NCBI GenBank assembly: GCA_947034885.2
Contig: OZ019759.1
Location: 15,502,501 to 15,566,500, forward strand
Direction: 5' to 3'
Source: Thuidium tamariscinum
Taxonomy: Eukaryota; Streptophyta; Bryopsida; Hypnales; Thuidiaceae
DNA length: 64,000 nucleotides
Numbering within the stretch: position 1 is the first letter of the stretch; each line of letters opens with the position of its first letter. Made by a program: the position numbers and the translations under genes. Below, in pieces: positions 24,661-34,890 of the stretch. Below the pieces are notes generated by a model. It saw only the letters and a program-made list of their open reading frames with translations, was not told where the DNA came from and made no database searches.

Positions 24661-26200
24661 GGTTCACAAACAATTTAAAAATGTGCACTTCTAGTGAACA
24701 GAATAGGAATTAAAAAAATAAAATTTAAAAAGCACTTGGATTAAACTTCATGAAATTTTGATCGATATTTCAAAATACATTAAATCCAAAAAAAAAGTGA
24801 ATTGTATAGTGTCATTTAATACAAGTATAGTTAAATGCAAGTACGGAAGTGTTATGAGCACTTCAACATAATTGACAAATCTAAATGCACTAATATTTAT
24901 AAGATGGGATTAGATCAATAGAAATTGTCCATGTGTTTCAAAATAAATAAATAAATAAATAAGATAAGATTAGAACTCGCTTATACCAATGAAGACATTG
25001 TACAAGCTTGCAAAGGAAAACATGTGCAGTTTCATAACGCACATAAATTAAGAAATTCCACTTCAAAATGAATCCTATATGTTTTTTTCACAAAAACATG
25101 TGTACAATGCCCATTATGAAAATAGGTTGTAATTCCTTACCTTTCATATGCATAAAATTAATAATGGAAGTTCAAATTCAAATTTGAAATGATACAAAAC
25201 TTTAAATGCAACTACTAAATGTAATTTTTTATTTTTTTGGATAAAATTTAAAAATCAAGGAACAAAGAAATGAAAATTTCTCATTATTGTTATTGATGCC
25301 TTCTTCTTTCTATTTTGGAAATAACTTTTATTTGTAAGCAATTAGACATCACTCTTATTTCTAAACATCAATTGCTAAAAAATGTATATTCCCAATTACA
25401 TAATGAATTCTTCTATTTTGAATAAGACCTTCTACAAATCACGAGAACATACTAGAAAATGTAGATTATAGATAACTTCTCAAAATCACATAAAATTACA
25501 TAGCAATGCTTTTAATTATAGAAGATGCTTGCTTGCAACTTCTTAATAAAAGGAAAAGAAATGCAATTGCTATAATTTTTTGGGGGCCTGTAATTTGTTC
25601 AACTTGGTTTTCGTAGCTAACTATACATTGAAGCACAAAAATATAGAAATGAAGAAAATACTTCAATCTTTAAGGCACGTGTAAGTGGTTCACTTCAATA
25701 GAACTCTACAGTTCTATAAGTAATGTATTATCAAATATAAGTTGATTCACTAATGCGTAGAGTATAATAAAAATAAGTGAATGGGTTAGTGGCTTAGTGA
25801 GGCTTACAAATAATTACATTTTCATAAGGACTTCCAAAAAGAATTAAAGTTGCAATGTATTGAGCATACCGCACCAATTATTTTGGTAAGTTGTGTCTAA
25901 CTTTGAATTTTGTCCTAATGAAAAACGATAACTTCAAGAATTAGGGTTTAGGGTTTAGGGTTTCGAGGGTATAGGGTATAGGGTTTAGGGATTACAATGC
26001 AATTGCCATTGTGTAAAGGATTAACTTCTCTTTGCATATTTTGCATTCATGGTACATTGGATACTTGCAACAGTTCCTGCCTGTCATTGAGAGAATAATA
26101 GCCCATTGTTTCTTTGAAGAATCCCATAATACGTAAGAGAACTTTGAACTAGTCGCTTGAGCAAACAAGACATTCTTATATGTGTTTAGAGTTTAGATAG
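24661..26200. other. AT-rich stretch with a short telomere-like tract
   Basis: No gene is recognised. It contains several TTTAGGG-type repeats at about 25942-25990, listed separately. Confidence 0.5.
25942..25990. repeat. interstitial TTTAGGG-like tract
   Basis: Three TTTAGGG units followed by diverged GGGTATA variants, the plant telomere repeat. It is short and degenerate, so it is not a chromosome end. A similar, poorer run is at 37738-37790. Confidence 0.8.
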
Positions 26201-26202
26201 AC

Positions 26203-26990
26203 TTTCGGACGGGATCTGGACGGTCAAGATGGGTTGGACGGACGGCCAAATTGTGGCGAAGGAAGGGTCTTCTTGACGGCCGAGATGGATCAAATGGGAG
26301 AGCGGATGGTCTAGATGGAGTAGACTAGTGGACGATCGGACAATCGAACGGACGAGATAAAGCGGAGTATCACCCACCCGCCACATGGTGTCAACACGCT
26401 TGAACTCACAAACCAATTACAATTCATAATGCAAAATTCAAAACATCAAATGGGCATTGATATTAAGGCATCAGAAAGATGTCATACATTCACTTGGCTT
26501 CTTCAACTTCCATGGGGTCCCGAGGTACAGGGTTCAAACCCCAATGGTATTTGCCTCTCATCATCGTGGTTATGTTCCATGGATGTTAGTTTAGCCGAGT
26601 TTAAGTACTGGATGGAGATGTTTGTGGGCCAATTGAACCACGAACATGGAAATATTAATAGAATAATTGAGTACAAACATTTCTGTTCAATATCCAAACT
26701 TGTCTTCGGGGCTCCAACAAACATTTTAGGAATATAATCAAATTTTTGATAATGAGATGATCATTCCTGCCAACCTATCAAAAACACTTCATTTGACATC
26801 TATAATTTTTGTTGTGGCCCATATACTAAATTTAACAATTCATTATGATTGACATGTGAAGAAAGAATTAAAACAATTCTAATCACTCATAAATTGAAAC
26901 CCGCATCTAATCCAGTTTGACAATCTTTTCATCCATAGTTCCATAGGGACATGTCTATTTATAAATTAAGAAATTAGTACAAATTGCACC
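26203..26990. repeat. dispersed repeat, copy C with GGACGG head
   Basis: GGACGG/GACGGC motifs at 26203-26365 lead into a body matching copy B, including the B-box-like GGGTTCAAACCCC near 26530. The copies are similar enough to suggest recent spread or a local duplication. Confidence 0.85.
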
Positions 26991-27163
26991 ATAATGAATG
27001 AAAACATATATCGGCCTAGCATATACATTAATATATTAAACATAAATCAAAACATATGACAAGTACATTGAACTAGTGGTACACTAGTATTCAATCCTTA
27101 TGAAATCCAAACAACACTTCAAAAGTCTATGTAATTCAAGCCTAATTCAATCAAGGTTCAACT

Positions 27164-29480
27164 CTATTTCTTTTCTTCAATGCTACCCACTCTCAAATCA
27201 CTAGGTGAGCCTTCTTTAGCCATAAGTCTCGCACTTGCTCGACGAGTTGGAGTCCCAGAACTTTCTTGAACAATAAGGTCTCTAGATTGAGCTCCCATAT
27301 CAACCATATGAGATTGGCGTTTTGAATTTGGGGAGTAGTCATCATTGTCTTCAAGCTTCCGTTTGTTCTTTTGCTCGGAAGACAAACTGACTTCATTGGC
27401 CTTCAAGGCTCCTAAAGTAGCGTCCACTCGATCCACCATGAACACTATATTCATTAAAATGAGAGTTTTTTAGTGAAATGAGAGTTTTCCAATGTAATTT
27501 AAAGGAAATACAACTTGAAATTAAAAAAATTTATGTCAATTTGTTAAAAGGTTGTATGCCAATTTAGCTCGAATCGAGCTAAATTGACATACAACCATTG
27601 AAATTCGACCCCAAAAGTTGAAAGGTTTTATGTCAATTTAGCTCGATTCGAGCTAAATTGACATAAAACCTTTCAAATTCATCCAAAAATTGAAAAGTTT
27701 TATATCAATTTAGCTCGATTTAAGTTGAATTGACATACATTCAACCCAAACTTGAAAGGTTTTTGTCAATTCAACTCGAATCGAGCTAAATTGACATACA
27801 ACCTTTGAAATTCGACCAAAAATTGAAAAGTTTTATATCAATTCAGCTTGATTCAAGCTGAATTGACATACAACCTTTCACATTTGACGTGAAAACTCTC
27901 ATTTTAATGGAAATTGGTGATTCAGGTCGAGATCAAGATAGTTATTTTGAGAGGTCTCGATTCTCTCATTTTAATGAATATGGTGTTCATGACATTGATC
28001 GTTTCTTCATCGTCTTTCATGAAGAACCATATCCCCCGTTTTCCACCGAATAGGAAATCTCTCCATTGAGTTATGATCTCGTCTATCCTCCTATCAAATG
28101 CCATGGCCACGTCTATAACTTCATGTTTTATGGTTGATTTCCCATCTACATCCACAAAAGCACGAACTTATGCTGCTTCTTTTAATTTTGACAAGAAGAG
28201 GGCTCCACCCATCAAGGTGTGATTATACGCCCTATATTGCTCATTGACCTCTAGAGCATGTTCCACTTCCATCCAATTTCCATTTGGCCCTTTTTTCACT
28301 TCTTTTTCAGGAAATCGGAAGAATTTTTGGTGTTGCATGCTCTAATGCCCCCCCATGCTACGACAAAACAATTCTCAAGCCTTGTCATCTTCAATACTAC
28401 GGGCTCGCAACTCAACCTCGATGTCATGATACATCCACATGAAGAGATCCACAGGAACCTAAGCATCCTCAGGAACCTAAGCATCCTCATACAATGCATG
28501 CTTTTGTTCAAATGAATCCTATATCAAAAGTTTTTCCCAATGTATATAATTTTGGAATTTGTATGGCCCCTAATCAAGTGGAAGGTTCCATCGATTGTAT
28601 TTGTGTCCATGGGGCATTCCATCCAAAATCCCTAACATTTCGTAGAACCTTAAACTCAAAGAAGAACGGCATTTAGCACAAACCGAACGAATGAGTGATG
28701 CTCTGACAATGCACGTGACATGGAAAGTGTGGCGGCATTGGCCCATGGTTAGGGCTCCTTCAAGAGCAAAAGGACCTCGGCAAAGATTACAGTGAGTAGT
28801 TAATAAGCTTGGTGAAGGATCACAAGCATGCACTATTGTCTTCTCATTTTTCTTGATGTGTGTTGAAAATATTTTGTAGAGGATCCATCCTTCTTCTAGT
28901 TCGAAGGTCCAATTGATGAGGGGAACCTCTTCTTTCTTTGTGTGGTTCAAGCGCTCAAACATTGCATCCACATCTCACCAATATGTAATGTCAGTGGATC
29001 CCCTTGGATGCAACTCAAACATTTGCTTCAAGTGCCAAAAAAAACTCTCTACTACATTGCATTCATCCTCAGACTTCATTGCCAATTTGAGGAGTCCTTT
29101 CATTGTTTGAGACAGTACGTCCGATTTGTCTTGAAGTTTTTATGCCTATACCAACTATCAAGAGTCCAAACTCTTCTTTGGCATACATTTATTGAGGTGT
29201 ACTATGCGTTTCAATTAATTCACCTTTGATTGAACATAGACATTTTCTTGGGTTGCCTGGTCCAATTTCCGCTTTAGTTCATCAACCTCAGGCCTTTTCC
29301 AAATTCAACTCCTTTTTGAACTTCAATGGAGTTGCCTGTCTTGTTTTCGGATTCACATTTGCTGAGTTGCTCTTGAAATGTTTTCCACCAAAGAGAGCAT
29401 TCTAACAAGTTTTCTAATTCTTTGGCATTGACCATTCTATTGAGAAGTTCCAATTGGGATGTGCTCAGAGATAACAAGTG
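27164..29480 (-). pseudogene. element gene with RING-like zinc finger, interrupted
   Basis: The best frame is 28971-27922. It carries a RING-H2-like pattern: CNLC, then 14 residues, CRHTFHVTC, then CAKC, as in E3 ubiquitin ligases. The following region (DLFMWMYHDIEVELRAR) stays in the same frame despite five TAG, one TGA and one TAA stop, two of the TAGs coming from an 18-bp duplication near 28445-28480. Upstream remnants run to 29477. Downstream, 27454-27164 encodes a basic C-terminal piece (KNKRKLED, TPTRRASARL) ending in TAA. An array of palindromes (27437-27991) separates the last two parts. Whether this is the 3' half of the element whose 5' half lies at 34430-33294 is inference from orientation and position around the nested insertion. 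Confidence 0.5.
27437..27991. repeat. nested inverted repeat holding five long palindromes
   Basis: The outer arms 27437-27465 and 27963-27991 are inverted copies with one mismatch (CATGAACAC, ATATTCATT, AAAATGAGAG). Inside are further inverted ends CATTAAAATGAGAGTTTT (27452-27469) and the reverse near 27891-27910. Between them stand five palindromes in a row: 27550-27596, 27618-27676, 27690-27745, 27751-27808 and 27823-27880. The second is perfect, with two 29-bp arms around a single base. All share the core TCAATTTAGCTCGA or a variant. The CATTAAAATGAGAGTTT end also occurs alone near 17463. Confidence 0.9.
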
Positions 29481-30734
29481 AGGATACTTGTTGTAGGCGC
29501 AGTCTAGTAGAAAGCACCTTTATCAAACCCAAACGTGATAACATAACACAGAATATCGTCCCAGGAGACTCTAGACATTACTATTAGTTGCAATTTCCAG
29601 TTTCTAGGTTTATCACCCCCAAAACACCCAAGTTACTACTTTCTTCCGAAATACCACTTGGTTTCCGGATTCCGTTCCAGATTTTGTTCCAGATTTTGTT
29701 CTAGATCCTCTTTCCGAATCTATCTCTTAACCCATTCCAGATTTCCTTTTCGGATCCGGAATACACGCTTCCCGGATCCGTCTCAATTCGGATTCTCAAT
29801 TTTAGTCACTCAACTAACGATTTTAGATGCCCCTATTTTGCCCTCAGAGGGTCCTCTCTTGATCTTTAGAAGAGTAGGGACTTACCACTCATAAACCTCA
29901 CTTTCTCTCCTCTCAAACAAAATACACAAAACACACAAAGACACACAAATATATTAGATGTTGTAGTAGAGGCAAATCCTGATCCTCATAACTATCCGGA
30001 TGGAACTTAGCGGATCCGGATAGTAGGTCACTCAAGACTACGTTTACTTACCCTTGCTACAACAATAGATTCACAGACCCCTAAATCCAAAAGGACGTAC
30101 TTTCCTAGTTCCGTGGATGGACTCAATGGTTGGCAAACCTTCTAGTGGACAGAAACTTTCCTCTGCGGTCTCTTAACTCCGCACGGATCCACCCTTGTAG
30201 TTCCGGAACCTCCTCCACGCCACTCCTGGGCTCCTATTGGATTGCCGTTCCAGTAATTTAAAGGCTCCACACGCAAACTCATGATTCCAAATCCAAATTC
30301 TAGGAAGTTAGTCACTCAGTTCACATCTCAGTTGCCTAAGCATCCAGATTCCTCCTCACCCATCTTTCTCAATTCTCAAACTTCAAGCAAACACACCAGC
30401 ATACTCGAGACACCAAGTGAGAGCCAAAAAGTTTGCCTCATGGCTCAAATTAGAGAAAGGAATGAAAATATATTTAAATATGCGCTAGGAGGGAATGCCA
30501 GGCCAACTAACTTGCCTACCTTTTAAAAATCCATATCAAAACTAAAGTCAAAGCCTAAAAACAGAAAACGGAATACCAATAAGGGAAAGGAAAATCCGAA
30601 ACTACCAATCAGAGCCCAACCGGGATATCCGAAAAGGTCCTGGCCAGTTATTCCTAAAATTCCGGATTAGGACCCATATGTGGGAAATCCGTTTTGGAAA
30701 CGTCCAAAATTTCAAAAACTCAAACTATCCAACT

Positions 30735-32729
30735 CTACTTGCGGGGCCTCTTTGACGACGTAGCCCTTGATGGGACTGAGAGCCTCTGAGTTGCTATCTT
30801 GGCGGGAGGAGTGTTCTTGATGGCGGATTGGGTCTACCTCTTGATCACTGGCCTAGGCGGAGTTGCACTCTCTTCCTCCTCCGTTGTCTCATCCGAGTTG
30901 GCTTCCTCTTCATTTGACTCCTCGATTTGCCCCTTGAATCCGCTCTGCCCTTCCTTCTAGTCGCGGATGACCACGGCATGCTCCTCTTCCTTGTTGGAAT
31001 CATCCAAGTGGTGGAGGACCGGGGTGTTGTGAGGCACCGGAATGGATTCCGCCATGTAGACGAACTGTTTCGGATGCTCCTTGGCCAGATTCTGGAGTGC
31101 CTTCATCCAGATCTTCAGATCGATCCGAGACGTTGTTGACTTTGTGATGGGCAGAATGGATTGGACTGTTGACGACCTGACTATAGCTGGATCCGGTCCA
31201 AGGTCTGACACTTTCTTCAACACCGGCGTATCTCCAAGCAACCTCCTATCCGTTGACATCCGCGCATGTTGGTTGGGACTGAGTTCGGTGAAGACCTGGA
31301 GGTTTAACAAATCCGGAAGGCCTTCACCCATTTCCGAATTTAACGTTCCTATCAAAGCCCTCATCTCCTTCAATACCACCTCCATCTTGGCTTGGTAATC
31401 CACCAGGATGGTGAAGAGCTTGGTCCCTGCAATGTAACCCTCCTTCATTAAGCGGGTGGTAAAGAGTTGGGCTTTTACCACCGCATCAGCCGGTTGAGCC
31501 ACGAGCCCTTACAAGTTGTGAACCAACACGGTGGCCTCACCCACATTGCCTTTGGCAATGCTGAGCTCGCTCTCCAACCAATGTACTTGGTTTTGGAGCG
31601 ACTCCCGTTCCGTCTCAACCTTCTTGCAATCCGCTTCTACTACCCGGATCCACTCTTCCTCCTCCCAAATCCGTTCCTCCTGGATCCGGAACTCCTACTC
31701 CCACTTCCGGATCTCCTCATCCTTCTGTCTCAACACTTCCAGAGTTGGCATGCGGTCTAGAGTCTCCATTATCGCTTTTGGCTCAATTCTATCCAACTTT
31801 GTAGAAATCTGCTAGAGCAGCCCTTTGAGGTTGCGGAACTCCGCAAGGCCCAAGATTGCGTGCTTGGTGATGAGGTCAAAGTGATCCACCTTCTTCGGCC
31901 TCTCTTGCCAATACTCCGGTACTCCCCTCTTATCCGGGGTAGTGATCTTCAACCGTTCCGGCTTTCGATTTGGAACGCCTACAGCCTCTTGGTCTCGATG
32001 ATCCTCCTCCATAGTATCCAGATTGTCATCTGTCTCCTCCCGATCCATCTTCAACTTCGTGGTGAAGTCGTATTTCAAGATTTGAAGTCCGGTTTCGTAC
32101 ACAAATTGCTTCGCAGCATTCAGCACGTCCTTCTAGTGATACAGATGGAACAAGTATGTATTGATCGTACTATACTTGGCCCTTTGAATATGGTCAACTA
32201 GTTTAGAAACTAACTGGGAGATGACCATGGACTAGTTCACAATCCATTTCTCAAAACACAAGAAAATAGTGTTTGCCATCGTGACAGTTACCCGGGTAGG
32301 CTTTTCCGGATAGAGGATGGGAATCAAGAATTCCAACATCCTCTTATGCCGGTCATTCTCGCAATCCATAATGGCATATCCGTCCTTCAAATTTGACAGA
32401 TTTTGGAACTTCCCGGTGGCATACTCATCATTCTGGGTGGCCAACTCCAATCCAGTTTTCTCAAAACCGTAAACTTCCGCCTATATTTCCGCCAACCAGG
32501 TGGTTGGTCTCCTTTTCACCGTCAACTAGTATTGATTTGGAACTCCCATGAGGAGCTCCTGAATCATCTCCTCACTCTTCACACTCCAAAGGCAGCAGAT
32601 CAATCCTTCGCATCCTAAAAACACAAGATCATCTTCTAATTCCTTCCGATGTTGCGGGTCGAAAGAGATGATTGGTGCTATGAGCTTGGCAGTCACAGCC
32701 GCCTTTCTTGAATTGGAGGAGCTCGCCAT
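30735..32729 (-). pseudogene. gag-like / plant-transposon-protein ORF, copy 1
   Basis: ATG at 32729 (MASSSNSRK). The frame is kept without an indel to about 30735, some 660 codons. Internal stops are TAG at 32526, 32484, 32232, 32133, 31812, 31695, 30957 and 30834, and one TAA at 31509. The N-terminal half aligns with copy 2: DGYAIMDCENDRHKR, PEKPTRVTVTMANTIF and TYLFHLYH against DGYRVMDCNEDRHRR, PEKPTRVTIGLANTIF and PYLFHLYH. Where copy 2 has Trp in HWRAVYEF and VDWGRI, this copy has TAG. The C-terminal half is helical and probably coiled-coil (EEIRKWE, EERIWEEEEW, MEVVLKEMRALI), ending in an acidic then basic tail. The middle block (RVT...ANTIF...GRII..L...YLFHLYH) is like the conserved region of uncharacterised retroelement-associated plant proteins. 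Confidence 0.6.
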
Positions 32730-32900
32730 CTCTCCATCCGATCCTTTCTCTGTGAGTGCGGTCGGCACTGACCCTAAACTATATCCGGAATCGATCTTTA
32801 CCCTCACCACTCTTTCACTCAACTATACATGCACTCTACAATCTGCATACAACACACAATGCTTTGCAAAATAGAAGTGGGAAATGAGGTGGGGCGGAGG

Positions 32901-32912
32901 GGTATAAATACC
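32901..32912 (-). promoter_or_regulatory. TATA-like box upstream of copy 1 ORF
   Basis: TATTTATA on the minus strand about 175 bp upstream of the ATG at 32729. It lies between the CCGGA-rich cluster and the leader, the same place as in copy 2. Confidence 0.45.
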
Positions 32913-33293
32913 CGTCGGTACTTGCCATTCCCGGACTCCAACAGAAAGTCACAATGTTCCTGGACCGTTACGCTAGTTTCCGTAGGTCGGCAGCGTAGAC
33001 TCGTAGGTGCCGTCCATCCAAAACTAATCCGGATCCGATCCGGATTGTAACCGATCCATCCAAGGTCCGTTCCGCTCATTGCCAGAGTCCGTTCTGGAAA
33101 CTTGGAGAATCCAATCCGGAAACTCATAAGTCTTTCTAGTTGGGTAAGCCCTTAAGCTATAAAAGACTCTAACGTCTCTTATTCCTACACTTAAACTTGA
33201 AAATTTTAAGAATTTGAACTAATCTACTAGATAAGTTTCTATTTTATATTCTTGATATATTTGGACTGTGACAATACTTTCTCTCAATCTATA

Positions 33294-34430
33294 CGCCATC
33301 GTTGGCCGAATTCATTGCGTCATCATTGTGGCACTCTTCATTTCTTGATGATAGTTGGAGCTCCACCCTTGAACTTACAATTGGACTTGACATTGTTGGC
33401 AAGTCCGCATTTGCAAGGACACTTGTTGAGCTGCGTGGTACTAAACCGTCCACAAGACTATCAATTGTAGCATTGGCCTTTGCAACTTCTCCTTCACCAA
33501 TTGATTCCCGTGATGTTTTTTGCATCGCACCTTCTTCTACAACATTTTCCTTGTTAACAACAATGCTTGAGACACCCACGGTTGGTTCACTTGGTGTGGC
33601 TATCAAACATGTTGGAAGAATTAAAAAACCCTCTCCTTGCACACCTCCCAATAAACCATTACTCCCTTTTGTTTGGATTTGCGTAGGAGGCAAGTGTATT
33701 ACATCACTTAAATCACTTTTGAGTCCTTGGTTGTAAGCATTGTAGTATTTTTTAATACTTTTTTGGGGCCAATTGCCTCACTTGGCTCACTTGACTGTGC
33801 CTTGAGATCGTACAAATCCGAAATATCTTTTTGATTCTTTTCAAGCAGAAGCAGAGATTGTATTGTGGTTGGAAATGTGCTCAAGTCCACCTTACGAGCC
33901 AATATCAGTTCAGCATATACCATCAATGCAAGGCTATAGTTTATGTACTCCTTATTCCTTGCCTTCTCTCCAAAAAGGGCTTGCCACACTTCTTGAGATT
34001 GATGAACAAAATGCGAATTGTTGCAAGTCCTGGGCTTATAACAATAATTCTTTGTATATCCAACATGGCACTTCCAAGGCCACAATTTATCAATGTGGTA
34101 CATTTTCACATATCTTTTGCACATTTTGGAGGTCCAATACTCCGCTTTTTCTTTCTTCCAATTGCTCTCTGCTTTGATGTTAGGGTCATCCAAAATTTGA
34201 AAGTGCAATCCATGTGTTCCTCCCTTCACTTTAATCCTCTTTTTGTTTTTGTCTCTTGAAGTCATCGCATTGTTGCATGCACCCCCTTCACGAGTCATGA
34301 TTGACAATTTGAATTTTTGAGCCCTCAAATAATTAGTCACAGTACGTAGTTGCCGTGAGCAAAAAAAACTTATGAACACAAAATAGTAATGCACGCTGAA
34401 AGACCCCAACACTCCACCCCATAGGAGCAA
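33294..34430 (-). pseudogene. element ORF with C-x-x-x-C/KLWPW block, frameshifted
   Basis: The frame 34430-33708 includes MTSRDKNKKR, then MCKRYVKMYHIDKLWPWKCH, which parallels the block at 23330-23370 (CRKYVNMVHLAKLWP). HFVHQSQEVWQALFGEK and a helical segment follow. A run of A's near 33755 carries the apparent shift into a second frame (33693-33294) that is hydrophilic and Ser/Thr-rich. The true start could be one of several Met codons near 34300, since the upstream hydrophobic part looks non-coding. Function unknown. Same family as 22360-23489, and like it preceded by a GC-rich GGACGG-type block. Confidence 0.5.
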
Positions 34431-34559
34431 CTAGCGCATAAAGCAACAGTAGCACATCCAACTTGGCTACAAAGGAGAAAAGAAGTGAACAATAATGAGG
34501 CCACTCTATTGCAATATACCCATCTGCCTCCAACCCTAAAAAGCGCCTGCCCCGGACTT

Positions 34560-34890
34560 GCAATTGGATGGCACAAAGTGACCGTGGACCTCTGATTTGC
34601 TGAGCGGATTCGCTTCGACGGTGGACGTGGACCTAGCTATCCATGCCCCACCAGTCCGACCGTGTCCATCTATCCAATCGCCTGTGCAACCACCTATCTG
34701 AAGGCTATCTAATTGCCCGTACGACTGTATGTCCGAAGGCCATCCGATTGCCCATTTGACCACATGTCCTAAGGCCATCTGATCATCGTCCGCCCGTCCA
34801 CCGTCCCCCGGACAGTGCCCGATGTCTGCCGGCGCATGCGTCTGCTGCATCCGCTGTGTTCGAACGACTAGACATCCGGACGTCCGAATT
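34560..34890. repeat. CCGTCC/GGACGG-rich block upstream of the 34430 ORF
   Basis: On the minus strand this reads as repeated GGACGG, GGGCGGACG and CGGATGGCC motifs, with short segments ending in CGGATGGCCTT or similar repeated about every 45-50 bp. It has the same position relative to an element ORF as the block at 23866-24018. Confidence 0.65.

Larger units (their letters stand above)
29490..33200 (-). mobile_element. GC-rich CCGGA/CCGTTCC element, copy 1 (LARD-like retroelement?)
   Basis: Compared with its flanks this block is GC-rich and full of TCCGGA and CCGTTCC motifs in clusters outside the coding region (29660-29790, 30000-30030, 30600-30700, 33020-33120). It is organised like the copy at 42430-46000: TATA-like box, leader, one long ORF, motif cluster, about 1 kb non-coding, motif cluster. 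Possible ends are TGTAGG near 29491 and CCTACA near 33190, in the inverted sense expected of LTR tips. No reverse transcriptase or integrase was found, so a non-autonomous LTR element is the best guess. Confidence 0.55.

Noticed and set aside
25942..25990. Chromosome end
   Set aside because: Only a few diverged TTTAGGG units in the middle of continuous sequence.
27550..27880. CRISPR array
   Set aside because: Repeated units are palindromes without unique spacers of constant length, in plant nuclear DNA.
30735..32729. U-to-C RNA editing restoring the TAG codons
   Set aside because: Known in organelles of some land plants, but this is nuclear element DNA and Trp sites cannot be restored by U-to-C.
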